Source: an uncultured Clostridium sp.
Lineage (GTDB): Bacteria > Bacillota > Clostridia > Clostridiales > Clostridiaceae
Direction of reading: 5' to 3'
DNA length: 19,319 nt
NCBI GenBank assembly: GCA_900543325.1
Contig: UQQU01000064.1
Location: forward strand, 1-19,319
Part shown: in pieces, positions 11,827 through 19,319 of the stretch
How the letters are laid out: each line of letters starts with the position of its first letter
Numbering within the stretch: the first letter of the stretch is position 1
Made by a program: the position numbers and the translations under genes
The notes under the pieces: model-generated
The model's database searches: none
What the model was told of the DNA's origin: nothing
The model's input: only the letters and a program-made list of their open reading frames with translations

Positions 11827-12390
11827 ATGATGAATAAAACAACATCACAAGATGTTATAAAGATAGTTTGGAAAGCCTGTGATACCTTTAGAGGTACAAT
11901 GGATAGTTCTAAGTATAAAGATTACATATTAACAATGTTATTCGTAAAATATTTATCAGATTTTTACAAAGAAAAGTTAGAAGAATTAAAAGCTAAGTTT
12001 GGAGATAATAAAGATAGAATTCAAAAGAGTTTAAAGAGAAAAAAGTTCCAATTAGATCCTACATGTACATTTGATGTTATATACGAAAATAGAAATGCTG
12101 AAGATATTGGTGAAATAATAAATAAGATATTAATGAGAATAGAAGATGATAACAAGGAAAAACTTGAAGGCATCTTTAGAAATATTGATTTCAACTCAGA
12201 AGCAGAGCTTGGTAGAACTAAAGAAAGAAATGCTGCATTAAAGCATTTAATAGAGGACTTTGCAGATGATTCACTTGACTTAAGACCTAGTATGCTAGAT
12301 GGTAGTGATGTTATTGGAGACGCATATGAATTCCTAATAGCTAACTTTTCATCAGATGCAGGTAAGAAAGGGGGAGAGTTCTATATATAA
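11827..12390 (+). pseudogene. hsdM: Truncated type I methyltransferase subunit (HsdM N-terminus)
   Basis: A 187-aa frame. The ATG at 11827 follows AAGAGGC; the in-frame ATG 16 codons upstream lacks a binding site. The sequence is the HsdM N-terminal helical domain (VWKACDTFRGTMDSSKYKDYILTMLFVKYLSDFY ... GDAYEFLIANFSSDAGKKGGEFYI). It stops exactly at the point where a full HsdM reads GGEFYTP and enters the methyltransferase domain. The S-adenosylmethionine and NPPF motifs are absent, so it cannot methylate. It is not a duplicate of the intact HsdM downstream: the N-termini are only distantly similar, so it is probably the remnant of an older restriction system. Confidence 0.8.
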
Positions 12391-12540
12391 TAAATATTAA
12401 ATATGTACAATATATTTAATTATATTAGTTATAAAAAGATGAACACTGATTATATATTTATTAGTGATTATTATTAAATAGTAGTCAATCATAAGTATAT
12501 AATTACTTAAAAAAATAAATATATATAAATCACATTAGTA

Positions 12541-12573
12541 AAAGAACATGAATAAGAGGTTCTTATATTTTTA
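12541..12573 (+). terminator. Weak terminator-like hairpin
   Basis: AAGAAC pairs with GTTCTT around an 11-base loop, followed by ATATTTTT. The rest of the 298-base gap between the HsdM remnant and the intact operon is very AT-rich and shows nothing else except the promoter at 12607. Confidence 0.4.
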
Positions 12574-12606
12574 ATATTGAATTATGTTGATAATTCTTTA
12601 TAAATG

Positions 12607-12635
12607 TTGTAGATAAACAAGCTGATATGTATAAT
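12607..12635 (+). promoter_or_regulatory. Probable sigma-A promoter of the hsdMSR operon
   Basis: TTGTAG (12607-12612), 17 bases, TATAAT (12630-12635), 53 bases before the hsdM start. Both boxes and the spacing are good. Confidence 0.65.
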
Positions 12636-12688
12636 ATTTATATATAAAATTTTGTGAAATATAATGAGAATAGAGGAGAACAAAAGAA

Positions 12689-14797
12689 ATGGAAGATATA
12701 AAAAAGATTAATACATTATGGGATGATTCACCTATAGATGTATCAGCAGAAGTAAATTTTATTTGGTCTATTGCAAATAAATTAAGAGGACCATATCAAA
12801 GTGATAAGTATAAAGATGTTATTATTCCTATGACAATAATCAGACGTTTCGAATGTGCTTTAGAAGATACGAAAGATGCTGTTGTTGATAAGTTTAAGAA
12901 GATGCCTACATATCCGGCAAAGGCTATGTATAAGGTTTCTGGATATCAATTCTATAATACAAGTGAATTTACATTAGCAGAACTTGTTAACGATGCAGAT
13001 CATCTTGCAGCAAATTTTAAAAGTTATATTAATGGTTTTTCCGCTAACATTCAAGATATTATTAGAAATCTTGAATTTGATAAGCAAATTGATAAGATGG
13101 ATAAACACAATAGACTTCTTTCTGTTGTAAAAGCTTTTAGTGAACTTGATTTAAATCCAAACACTATTGATAACATGAAGATGGGATATATTTTCGAAGA
13201 ACTTATTAGAAAGTTTTCTGAAAATGCAGAGGCTGGTGACCATTACACAGGTAGAGATATTATCAAAACAATGGTTTCTATTTTACTTGCAGAAGGCTGT
13301 GATGATATTTTTGATGATGGAAAGATTATCACAATTTTAGATCAGGCTGCAGGTACAGGAGGTATGCTTTCTACTGCATCTAATTATATTCATAGATTTA
13401 ATCCAACAGCAGATGTTAGATTATTTTCACAAGAAGTAAATCCTGAAAGCTATGCTATGTGTCTTGCTGAAATGCTTATTCGTGGTCAAAATGCAGACAA
13501 CATTAGACTTCAAGATACAATGAAAGCTGATTGTTTTTCTGATGTTAAAATGAGATTTGTAATAGAAAATCCTCCTTTTGGTACACCTTGGGGGGGTAAA
13601 GATGCTCCAGAAGGTGATGAGGAAGCTGTTAAGGCAGAAGTATTAAAAGGGGATAAAGGCAGATTTCCAGCAGGAGCACCAGGTTCTGGTGATATGCAAT
13701 TATTGTTTATCCAATCTGCTATTAATAAATTAGATGATAATTGCGGTCGTGCCTGCATCATTGAAAATGGTTCACCATTATTTAGTGGTGGTACTTCTTC
13801 AGGTGAATCACAAATTAGAAGATGGTTGCTTGAAAATGATTATATTGAAGCTATTATCCAATTAAATACAGATATGTTCTATAATACAGGTATTGCTACA
13901 TACATTTGGGTTATTTCTAAGAATAAGAGAATAGAAAGAAAAGGAAAAATTCAACTTATAGATGCATCACATCTTTGTCATAAATTAAGAAAGAACCTTG
14001 GTAATAAGAAATGTGAAATTACTCCAGAAGATAGGGTTGAAATAACAAGACTTTATGCCGATTTTAAGGAGAATGAGCATTGCCAAATCTACGATAATAC
14101 AGAGTTTATTTATCGTGAATATGCTGTAATGCAACCACTTCAAAGAAGTTATGGAATTACAGAAGATAGAATAAATGCAATGCTTGCAAGTGGTGCTTTA
14201 TCTTCGCTTTATGATGAAGCTAAGGTATCTCAACTAGAAAATGCAGAAGAACTTACTGGTAAAGATGTGGATAAATTAAAGAATTACCAAAAGAATAAAC
14301 CTATTTATGAATCTATTGTTGAAGCATTGAATAGTTCTATTTCAGATACAATTTATAAAAATCCAGAAACATTTACACCAGTAATTACAAACATGCTTTC
14401 AAGCATTATTACAGATGCTAAGGAATGTAAGAAGGTTGTGGATAAGGTTGTAAAAGGATTATCTGTAATGGATAAGACTGCTGATATTCAAAAAGATAAG
14501 AAGGGAAATGTTCTTTATGATACAGAAACAAAGGATATAGAAATTGTTCCTTGGGCTGTTAATATTGATGACTATATGGAAAGTGAAGTATTACCACATG
14601 TTCCTGATGCAAAAGCTTTCTTTGAAGAAGATTTAGGGAAGAAAAAACCAGTAATTAAGACAGGTGCTGAAATTCCATTTACAAGATATTTCTATAAGTA
14701 TAAAGCACCTACTTCAAGTGAAGAACTTGAAAAGAGATTTAATGAGTTAGAAGCTTCCGTAGACTCGAAAATTAAGAAGTTATTCGGAGGAAATTAA
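12689..14797 (+). CDS. hsdM: Type I restriction-modification methyltransferase subunit HsdM
   Basis: A 702-aa protein, ATG behind GAGGAG. It transfers methyl groups from S-adenosylmethionine to adenine N6 at sites chosen by HsdS. The N-terminal helical domain (~17-180, NFIWSIANKLRGPYQSDKYKDVIIPMTIIRRFE) precedes GDHYTGRD (184-190), the variant of GEFYTPRE entering the catalytic domain. Motif I is ILDQAAGTGGM (~216-226), and motif IV is NPPFG (294-298), typical of N6-adenine enzymes. The C-terminal ~250 residues are helical and Lys/Glu-rich. At about 700 residues it is longer than the common ~500-residue HsdM, mostly from this extension. It is the first gene of a tight operon: hsdS begins one base after the stop. 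The modification subunit must act with HsdS (usually M2S1). Confidence 0.95.
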   Translation: MEDIKKINTLWDDSPIDVSAEVNFIWSIANKLRGPYQSDKYKDVIIPMTIIRRFECALEDTKDAVVDKFKKMPTYPAKAMYKVSGYQFYNTSEFTLAELVNDADHLAANFKSYINGFSANIQDIIRNLEFDKQIDKMDKHNRLLSVVKAFSELDLNPNTIDNMKMGYIFEELIRKFSENAEAGDHYTGRDIIKTMVSILLAEGCDDIFDDGKIITILDQAAGTGGMLSTASNYIHRFNPTADVRLFSQEVNPESYAMCLAEMLIRGQNADNIRLQDTMKADCFSDVKMRFVIENPPFGTPWGGKDAPEGDEEAVKAEVLKGDKGRFPAGAPGSGDMQLLFIQSAINKLDDNCGRACIIENGSPLFSGGTSSGESQIRRWLLENDYIEAIIQLNTDMFYNTGIATYIWVISKNKRIERKGKIQLIDASHLCHKLRKNLGNKKCEITPEDRVEITRLYADFKENEHCQIYDNTEFIYREYAVMQPLQRSYGITEDRINAMLASGALSSLYDEAKVSQLENAEELTGKDVDKLKNYQKNKPIYESIVEALNSSISDTIYKNPETFTPVITNMLSSIITDAKECKKVVDKVVKGLSVMDKTADIQKDKKGNVLYDTETKDIEIVPWAVNIDDYMESEVLPHVPDAKAFFEEDLGKKKPVIKTGAEIPFTRYFYKYKAPTSSEELEKRFNELEASVDSKIKKLFGGN

Positions 14798-14798
14798 T

Positions 14799-16049
14799 AT
14801 GGTAGAAATGAAAAACAGTGGTATTCCATGGTGCGGTATGATACCTATTGATTGGAATGTAATGCCAAATAAATATGTAATGTATAAACAAAAGGACTTA
14901 TGCCCTAAATATCGTGGCGAAGATATTCTTTCATTAACTATGGAAGGTGTCATAGTCAGGGACTTGGAGGCTGGTGGTAAAATGCCAGCAACATTTGATG
15001 GCTATCAAATTGTACATCCGAATAATCTTTTGATGTGTTTATTTGATTATGATGTAACTCCAAGATGTATAGGCTTAATAAAAAACGAGGGTTTAACAAG
15101 TCCTGCATATAGCCAATTCATTATGAAAAATGATAATGATGCTAATTATTACTATTATTATTATTTAATGATAGATAATACGAAGGAATTATTACATCTT
15201 GCAAAGAATTTAAGACATTCTTTTACTGAAGACCAGCTTGGTGCTATTAATACCCCTGTACCTCCTGTTGAGATTCAGAAGAAAATAGCATCATTCCTTG
15301 ATTTAAAGTGCAAAGAAATTGATGATGTTTATTCCGACATCGAAAGGCAGATAGAAACACTTGAAGAATACAAGAAATCCGTTATTGCAGAAGCAGTTAC
15401 AAAGGGATTAGATCCTAATGCTGAAATGAAAGATAGTGGAATTGAGTGGGTTGGTAAAATGCCTTCTAATTGGGATGTTAAGAAAGGTAAATATTGTTTA
15501 ACATATGTTCAAAAACCAACTAAAGAAGATGATGATGTTATCACTTGTTTCAGAGACGGTGAAGTTACATTAAGAAGTAATCGTAGAGAAGAAGGCTTTA
15601 CTATCTCTTTTAAAGAAATTGGTTATCAAGGAATTGATGTTGGTGATTTAGTTGTTCATGGAATGGATGGTTTCGCAGGCGCAATAGGAATTTCAGATTC
15701 AAGAGGAAAGGCATCACCTGTTCTTAATGTTTTAGATACAGATAACAACAAGCGTTATATTATGTATTACTTGAGAAATATGTCATATAACGGTGTATTT
15801 GTTGCATTAACAACTGGAATCAGAGTAAGAACCTGTGATACGAATTGGGGTAAATTAAAAGAACTTCCATATATATTGCCACCAATAGAAGAGCAAAATG
15901 CTATAGTTAAATACATAGATGATGTAATTAATAAAGTAGATGCAATTATTGAAGAGAAAAAGAAACAATTAGAAGTTCTTATAGACTACAAAAAATCTGT
16001 TATTTATGAATATATAACAGGAAAGAAAGAGGTGCCTGATAATGAATGA
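14799..16049 (+). CDS. hsdS: Type I restriction-modification specificity subunit HsdS
   Basis: A 416-aa protein. The ATG at 14799 has CGGAGG eight bases upstream, within the end of hsdM. It recognises a bipartite DNA target and docks HsdM and HsdR. Two half-repeats are plain: MKNSGIPWCGMIPIDWNV (4-21) and MKDSGIEWVGKMPSNWDV (210-227) each open a target-recognition domain. Each is followed by a conserved helix beginning PPVEIQKKIASFLD (~155) and PPIEEQNAIVKYID (~362), both ending in EYKKSVI/DYKKSVI. These coiled-coil helices set the spacer length of the target. The two recognition domains differ in sequence, so an asymmetric bipartite site is expected; the site itself cannot be read off. Its stop overlaps the start of hsdR by 8 bases. 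Confidence 0.95.
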   Translation: MVEMKNSGIPWCGMIPIDWNVMPNKYVMYKQKDLCPKYRGEDILSLTMEGVIVRDLEAGGKMPATFDGYQIVHPNNLLMCLFDYDVTPRCIGLIKNEGLTSPAYSQFIMKNDNDANYYYYYYLMIDNTKELLHLAKNLRHSFTEDQLGAINTPVPPVEIQKKIASFLDLKCKEIDDVYSDIERQIETLEEYKKSVIAEAVTKGLDPNAEMKDSGIEWVGKMPSNWDVKKGKYCLTYVQKPTKEDDDVITCFRDGEVTLRSNRREEGFTISFKEIGYQGIDVGDLVVHGMDGFAGAIGISDSRGKASPVLNVLDTDNNKRYIMYYLRNMSYNGVFVALTTGIRVRTCDTNWGKLKELPYILPPIEEQNAIVKYIDDVINKVDAIIEEKKKQLEVLIDYKKSVIYEYITGKKEVPDNE

Positions 16050-19017
16050 AATATTAACTGAAAAGCAATATCAACATTTCATTATGGACTATCTAAAAAA
16101 AAATAACGGTTACCTTGTCCGAAAGGACAAGGATTTTGACCGTTTTTATGCAATGGATAGGGAGATGTTATTTAAATTTTTAAATGACACGCAACCAGAT
16201 GAAATGGACAAGTTGTTAAAAATATATAAACATGATTTAGAAGAAACACTTGTAAGTTACATCAATATGGAAATGACAAAAAAACGTGGAAGCTTACTTT
16301 ACGTATTAAAACATGGTATTGAAATTTCTAATATACATCTTGATTTGATGTATACAAAACCAGCAACAAACTTTAATAAGGAGTTAATGTCTAAATATGA
16401 GAAAAATATCTTTTCTGTAGCAGAGGAAGTATGGGCATCTGATAAAGAGAGAATTGATCTTGTTATATTCCTTAATGGTATTGCTATTATGACATTCGAG
16501 CTTAAATGTAATGCTGCGGGTCAATCTTATGAAGATGCTATTTATCAATATAGAACAGATAGAAATCCTAAGACAAGATTATTCATATTCAAAGCTGGTG
16601 CATTAGTAAACTTTGCTATGGATTTAGAGCAAGTTTATATGACTACAAAACTTGATAAGAATGCAACATTCTTCTTACCTTTCAATATGGGGAATGGTAA
16701 AGGCGTTAATGCTGGTGCCGGAAATCCATTATTTGAGGACAAATATAGTGTTTCATATATGTGGGAAGATATCCTTACAAAGGATTCTATTCTTGAACTT
16801 ATTAGTAAATTTATCTTTATTGAAGTAAAAGAAAAGGAAGACGAAGTTACAGGAAAGAAAAAAACTAAGGAAAGCATTATTTTTCCAAGGTTCCATCAAA
16901 GAGATGTCTTGCATAAAGTTCTTGGAGATGTATATGAAAATGGTAGTACACAAAATTACTTGATACAACATAGTGCTGGTAGCGGTAAGACAAATTCTAT
17001 TGCTTGGCTTGCTTATAGATTGTCTTCATTTCATGATGCTAATAATAAGATTATCTTTGATAATATTATTATTGTTACAGATAGAGTTGTTGTTGATAGA
17101 CAATTACAAGCAGCAATTATGGGAATGGAACATAAATCAGGACTTATAAGGGTTATGGATGATAAATGTAGTTCATCAGATCTTGCCATTGCACTTGATA
17201 GTAATACAAAAATTATTGCAACAACAATCCAAAAGTTTCCATACATTGTTAATGAAGTTTCAAATTTAAAAGATAAAAAGTTTGCTGTAATTATTGATGA
17301 AGCACATTCATCTACTGCTGGTAAAAATATGGCTGCGGTTACAATGACCCTTGGAGCTGGCGACGTAAGTATAGATGAAAGTACAGCAGAGGATTTGATT
17401 GTAGAAGAAATTGCGAAACATGGAAAACAAGCAAATGTTTCTATGTTTGCTTTTACTGCAACACCAAAGCCTACAACATTACAATTGTTTGGTCGTGTAA
17501 ATGCAAAAGGACAACGAGAAGCATTTCATATTTATTCAATGAAACAAGCAATTGAAGAAGGATTCATTCTTGATGTGCTTCAAAATTACACTACTTACAA
17601 AACTTATTATCAAATAAATAAAGAAATTGAAGAAGATCCTAAATGCAAGACTAATAGTGCTAAGCGTCAGATTGCTAGATTTGTTGAATTACATGAAACT
17701 AATATAGCACAAAGGATAGAAGTTATTGTAGAACATTTTAGAACTACAGTAATGGATGAGCTTGGCGGAACTGCAAAAGCTATGGTTATTACAGCTTCCA
17801 GAGAAGGTGCTGTGAAATACCGTCAAGCATTTGAAGATTATATTGCAAAGAAGGGATATGACAATATTCATGCATTAGTAGCTTTTTCAGGGAAAGTTAA
17901 GACAAAGGATGATGGAAAAGAATACACTGAAGCAGGTATCAATGGTTTTAGTGAAGATAAGTTAACAAAAGAGTTTGATAAAGATGATTATAAGGTTCTT
18001 CTTGTTGCTAATAAATATCAAACAGGTTTTGACCAACCAAAGCTTTGTGCTATGTATATATTAAAAAAATTAAATGGGGTTAATGCAGTACAAACACTAT
18101 CTAGACTTAATAGAATTTGTCCTCCATATGATAAGAAAACTTTTGTACTTGATTTTGTAAATGATTATGAAGATATGCAGACTGCATTTTCTAAATATTA
18201 TACAACAACACTTTTATCTAATTCAGTAACACCATCGGCAATCTATGATATTGAAGCAAAGATTGATGGATATTTGATAATTGATCCTATGGATATTTAT
18301 GATGCAAACGATATTTTATACAAAGATAATATCAATTCAAATGAAAAGAGAAAAATAACATTTCTTTTCCAAAAGACAAAGAAGAATATTGAAAAGCTTG
18401 ATTCAGAAGAACAAAGAGAATTTATAATGATACTGAGACGATTTGTACGTTTTTATGAATTTTTATTGCAAGTATCATGCTTTGAAGATATTGAACTTCA
18501 TAAGAAATATAAATTTATAGCACTTCTTCTTGCTTATATAAATATTAAGCATCCAGGAGGTGGATATAATCTTGATGGTAAGATTAATGCTATGAATTTT
18601 GTTCAAAAGAAAAAGACTGAACATAAAAAAGAAAAGTTAAAATCTGATCCTGTTACTAAACTTGCTACAGCAGAGCATTTTGTTTTATCAGAAGATAAGG
18701 AAGAAAAGTTATCTGAAATTATAGCTGAAATTAATAGTATTGCAGGTAAGTCATATGATAATGATGTTGCTGTAAAGGCAATGTTACAAATTAAGGATAT
18801 TATGATGAAGTCAGAGAAATTAAAAACTTCTGCAAAGAGCAATACAGAAAAAGATTTTGAGTTTGCTTATTTTGATAATATTGATGATGCTTTAATTGAA
18901 GGGCTTGAACAAAATCAAGACTTCTTCAGCTTACTTCTTGGTAATGATGAGATAAAGAAGAAAGTTCTTGGTATATTCTCTGAAGAAATCTATAATAGCT
19001 TAAAGGATGCAGTATAA
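16042..19017 (+). CDS. hsdR: Type I restriction endonuclease subunit HsdR
   Basis: A 991-aa protein starting within hsdS (8-base overlap), so probably translationally coupled. It translocates DNA with ATP and cleaves unmodified DNA away from the recognition site. The N-terminal nuclease domain shows a PD-(D/E)xK core: D139 in DLVIFLNG, E153 and K155 in FELKC, then QSYEDAIYQY (161-170), a QxxxY-type motif. The helicase part has Walker A SAGSGKT (311-317), a DEAH box DEAH (419-422), motif III FAFTATPK (~472), and a later QTLSRLNR motif VI. The C-terminus after ~780 is helical and presumably binds the MTase core. All catalytic motifs are intact and the length is normal, so the system looks functional. 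Confidence 0.95.
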   Translation: MNEILTEKQYQHFIMDYLKKNNGYLVRKDKDFDRFYAMDREMLFKFLNDTQPDEMDKLLKIYKHDLEETLVSYINMEMTKKRGSLLYVLKHGIEISNIHLDLMYTKPATNFNKELMSKYEKNIFSVAEEVWASDKERIDLVIFLNGIAIMTFELKCNAAGQSYEDAIYQYRTDRNPKTRLFIFKAGALVNFAMDLEQVYMTTKLDKNATFFLPFNMGNGKGVNAGAGNPLFEDKYSVSYMWEDILTKDSILELISKFIFIEVKEKEDEVTGKKKTKESIIFPRFHQRDVLHKVLGDVYENGSTQNYLIQHSAGSGKTNSIAWLAYRLSSFHDANNKIIFDNIIIVTDRVVVDRQLQAAIMGMEHKSGLIRVMDDKCSSSDLAIALDSNTKIIATTIQKFPYIVNEVSNLKDKKFAVIIDEAHSSTAGKNMAAVTMTLGAGDVSIDESTAEDLIVEEIAKHGKQANVSMFAFTATPKPTTLQLFGRVNAKGQREAFHIYSMKQAIEEGFILDVLQNYTTYKTYYQINKEIEEDPKCKTNSAKRQIARFVELHETNIAQRIEVIVEHFRTTVMDELGGTAKAMVITASREGAVKYRQAFEDYIAKKGYDNIHALVAFSGKVKTKDDGKEYTEAGINGFSEDKLTKEFDKDDYKVLLVANKYQTGFDQPKLCAMYILKKLNGVNAVQTLSRLNRICPPYDKKTFVLDFVNDYEDMQTAFSKYYTTTLLSNSVTPSAIYDIEAKIDGYLIIDPMDIYDANDILYKDNINSNEKRKITFLFQKTKKNIEKLDSEEQREFIMILRRFVRFYEFLLQVSCFEDIELHKKYKFIALLLAYINIKHPGGGYNLDGKINAMNFVQKKKTEHKKEKLKSDPVTKLATAEHFVLSEDKEEKLSEIIAEINSIAGKSYDNDVAVKAMLQIKDIMMKSEKLKTSAKSNTEKDFEFAYFDNIDDALIEGLEQNQDFFSLLLGNDEIKKKVLGIFSEEIYNSLKDAV

Positions 19018-19030
19018 GGAGGTACACCAT

Positions 19031-19197
19031 ATGGCAAGACCTAAAAAAGATGGTGTTTATATTAATTATTACATCCAAAAAGATATCAAAGATAGACTAG
19101 ATAAATATTGCAAAAAAAAGTTGGACAAACTAATACGATGGCTATTGAACGAATATTGAAGCAGTTTTTGGATGATTATGACAAGAAAACACAATAA
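19031..19197 (+). pseudogene. Frameshifted ribbon-helix-helix regulator after hsdR
   Basis: ATG at 19031 follows AAGGAGG, so the start is real. The frame reads MARPKKDGVYINYYIQKDIKDRLDKYCKKK and then ends early at 19157-19159 as a 42-aa product. One extra base in the A8 run at 19112-19119 restores VGQTNTMAIERILKQFLDDYDKKTQ and a stop at 19195-19197. The joined protein (~55 aa) is a normal small ribbon-helix-helix DNA-binding protein: one beta strand, helix A, GQTNTxAIER turn, helix B. It lies just after hsdR and probably belongs to the operon. The run could be a true lesion, a sequencing error, a phase-variable tract, or a slippage site producing both forms. Confidence 0.75.
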
Positions 19198-19207
19198 GAA
19201 AAAGCAT

Positions 19208-19247
19208 AAAATAAATGGGTTAGACTTGATTTCTAACCATTATTTAA
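19208..19247 (+). terminator. Terminator at the end of the hsd operon
   Basis: AAATAAATGGGTTAGA pairs with TCTAACCATTATTT (one bulge) around a short loop. It lies directly after the ribbon-helix-helix gene. Nothing is recognised from 19248 to the window end. Confidence 0.7.
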
Positions 19248-19319
19248 TATATCTAACTTTATCACTATAATAGTGCATTTTTTCTTGAATAATTTTACAG
19301 TTGAATAAAAAGTAAACTT

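Noticed and set aside
13510..13761. 83-codon minus-strand frame inside hsdM
   Set aside because: It is antisense to the HsdM methyltransferase motifs (NPPFG region) and has no independent start signal.
15868..15880. CCATATATATT inside hsdS
   Set aside because: It lies in coding sequence with no gene start downstream at the right distance; treated as chance.
16635..17246. Three antisense frames (16635-16877, 16753-16971, 17031-17246) inside hsdR
   Set aside because: Shadows of the helicase coding sequence without ribosome binding sites.

Overview
The window is very AT-rich, uses ATG/GTG starts behind strong AGGAGG-type ribosome binding sites, and carries families typical of low-GC Firmicutes (DUF1659, DUF2922, YvrJ, EcsC, a small sigma-70-like factor, an amidase-LysM protein). 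This fits a Clostridium or close relative, in an accessory region mixing a sigma-factor regulon, regulators, a type I restriction system and decayed genes. No transposase or integrase gene was seen.

Layout. 1-2960: the tail of an unknown gene, a frameshifted gene remnant, a multi-pass membrane protein and an EcsC-family protein. 3000-4770: minus-strand DUF2922, DUF1659, YvrJ and a 142-aa protein with a ribbon-helix-helix-like C-terminus, then a divergent 78-aa Cys-rich protein. 4900-5643: a Fic-domain protein lacking the catalytic histidine. 5704-9260: about 3.5 kb whose only gene is a membrane-anchored GNAT acetyltransferase; the rest is two diverged, inverted copies of a large folded sequence. 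9453-10133: a LexA-type DNA-binding domain fused to a Nudix domain with a broken catalytic box. 10203-11547: a sigma-70-like factor divergent from an amidase-LysM protein. 11600-12390: gene remnants including a truncated HsdM. 12689-19017: a complete type I restriction-modification operon hsdM-hsdS-hsdR, followed by a small ribbon-helix-helix gene frameshifted at an A8 run.

Main discovery candidate. The flanks of the GNAT gene (5704-~6998 and ~8060-9260) look like two copies of one large structured noncoding RNA. Conserved blocks occur in the same order in both copies. The central domain keeps loops and internal loops almost unchanged while the paired bases differ by at least eight compensatory changes. 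A recurrent hairpin module (C-UA-G/C-CU-G internal loop, three variable base pairs, RGGC tetraloop) occurs several times. G-U pairs fall on the strands leading outward from the GNAT gene, suggesting divergent transcription. The size resembles ornate bacterial RNAs such as GOLLD, ROOL and OLE, but I cannot assign it to a class by eye.

Second theme. A motif of the form AAACCATATATATTAA lies just upstream of the ribosome binding site of the sigma factor, the amidase, DUF1659, YvrJ, the 142-aa gene and the 78-aa gene. Six copies, all in gene-sense orientation, suggest one regulon, probably read by the encoded sigma factor and including its own gene.
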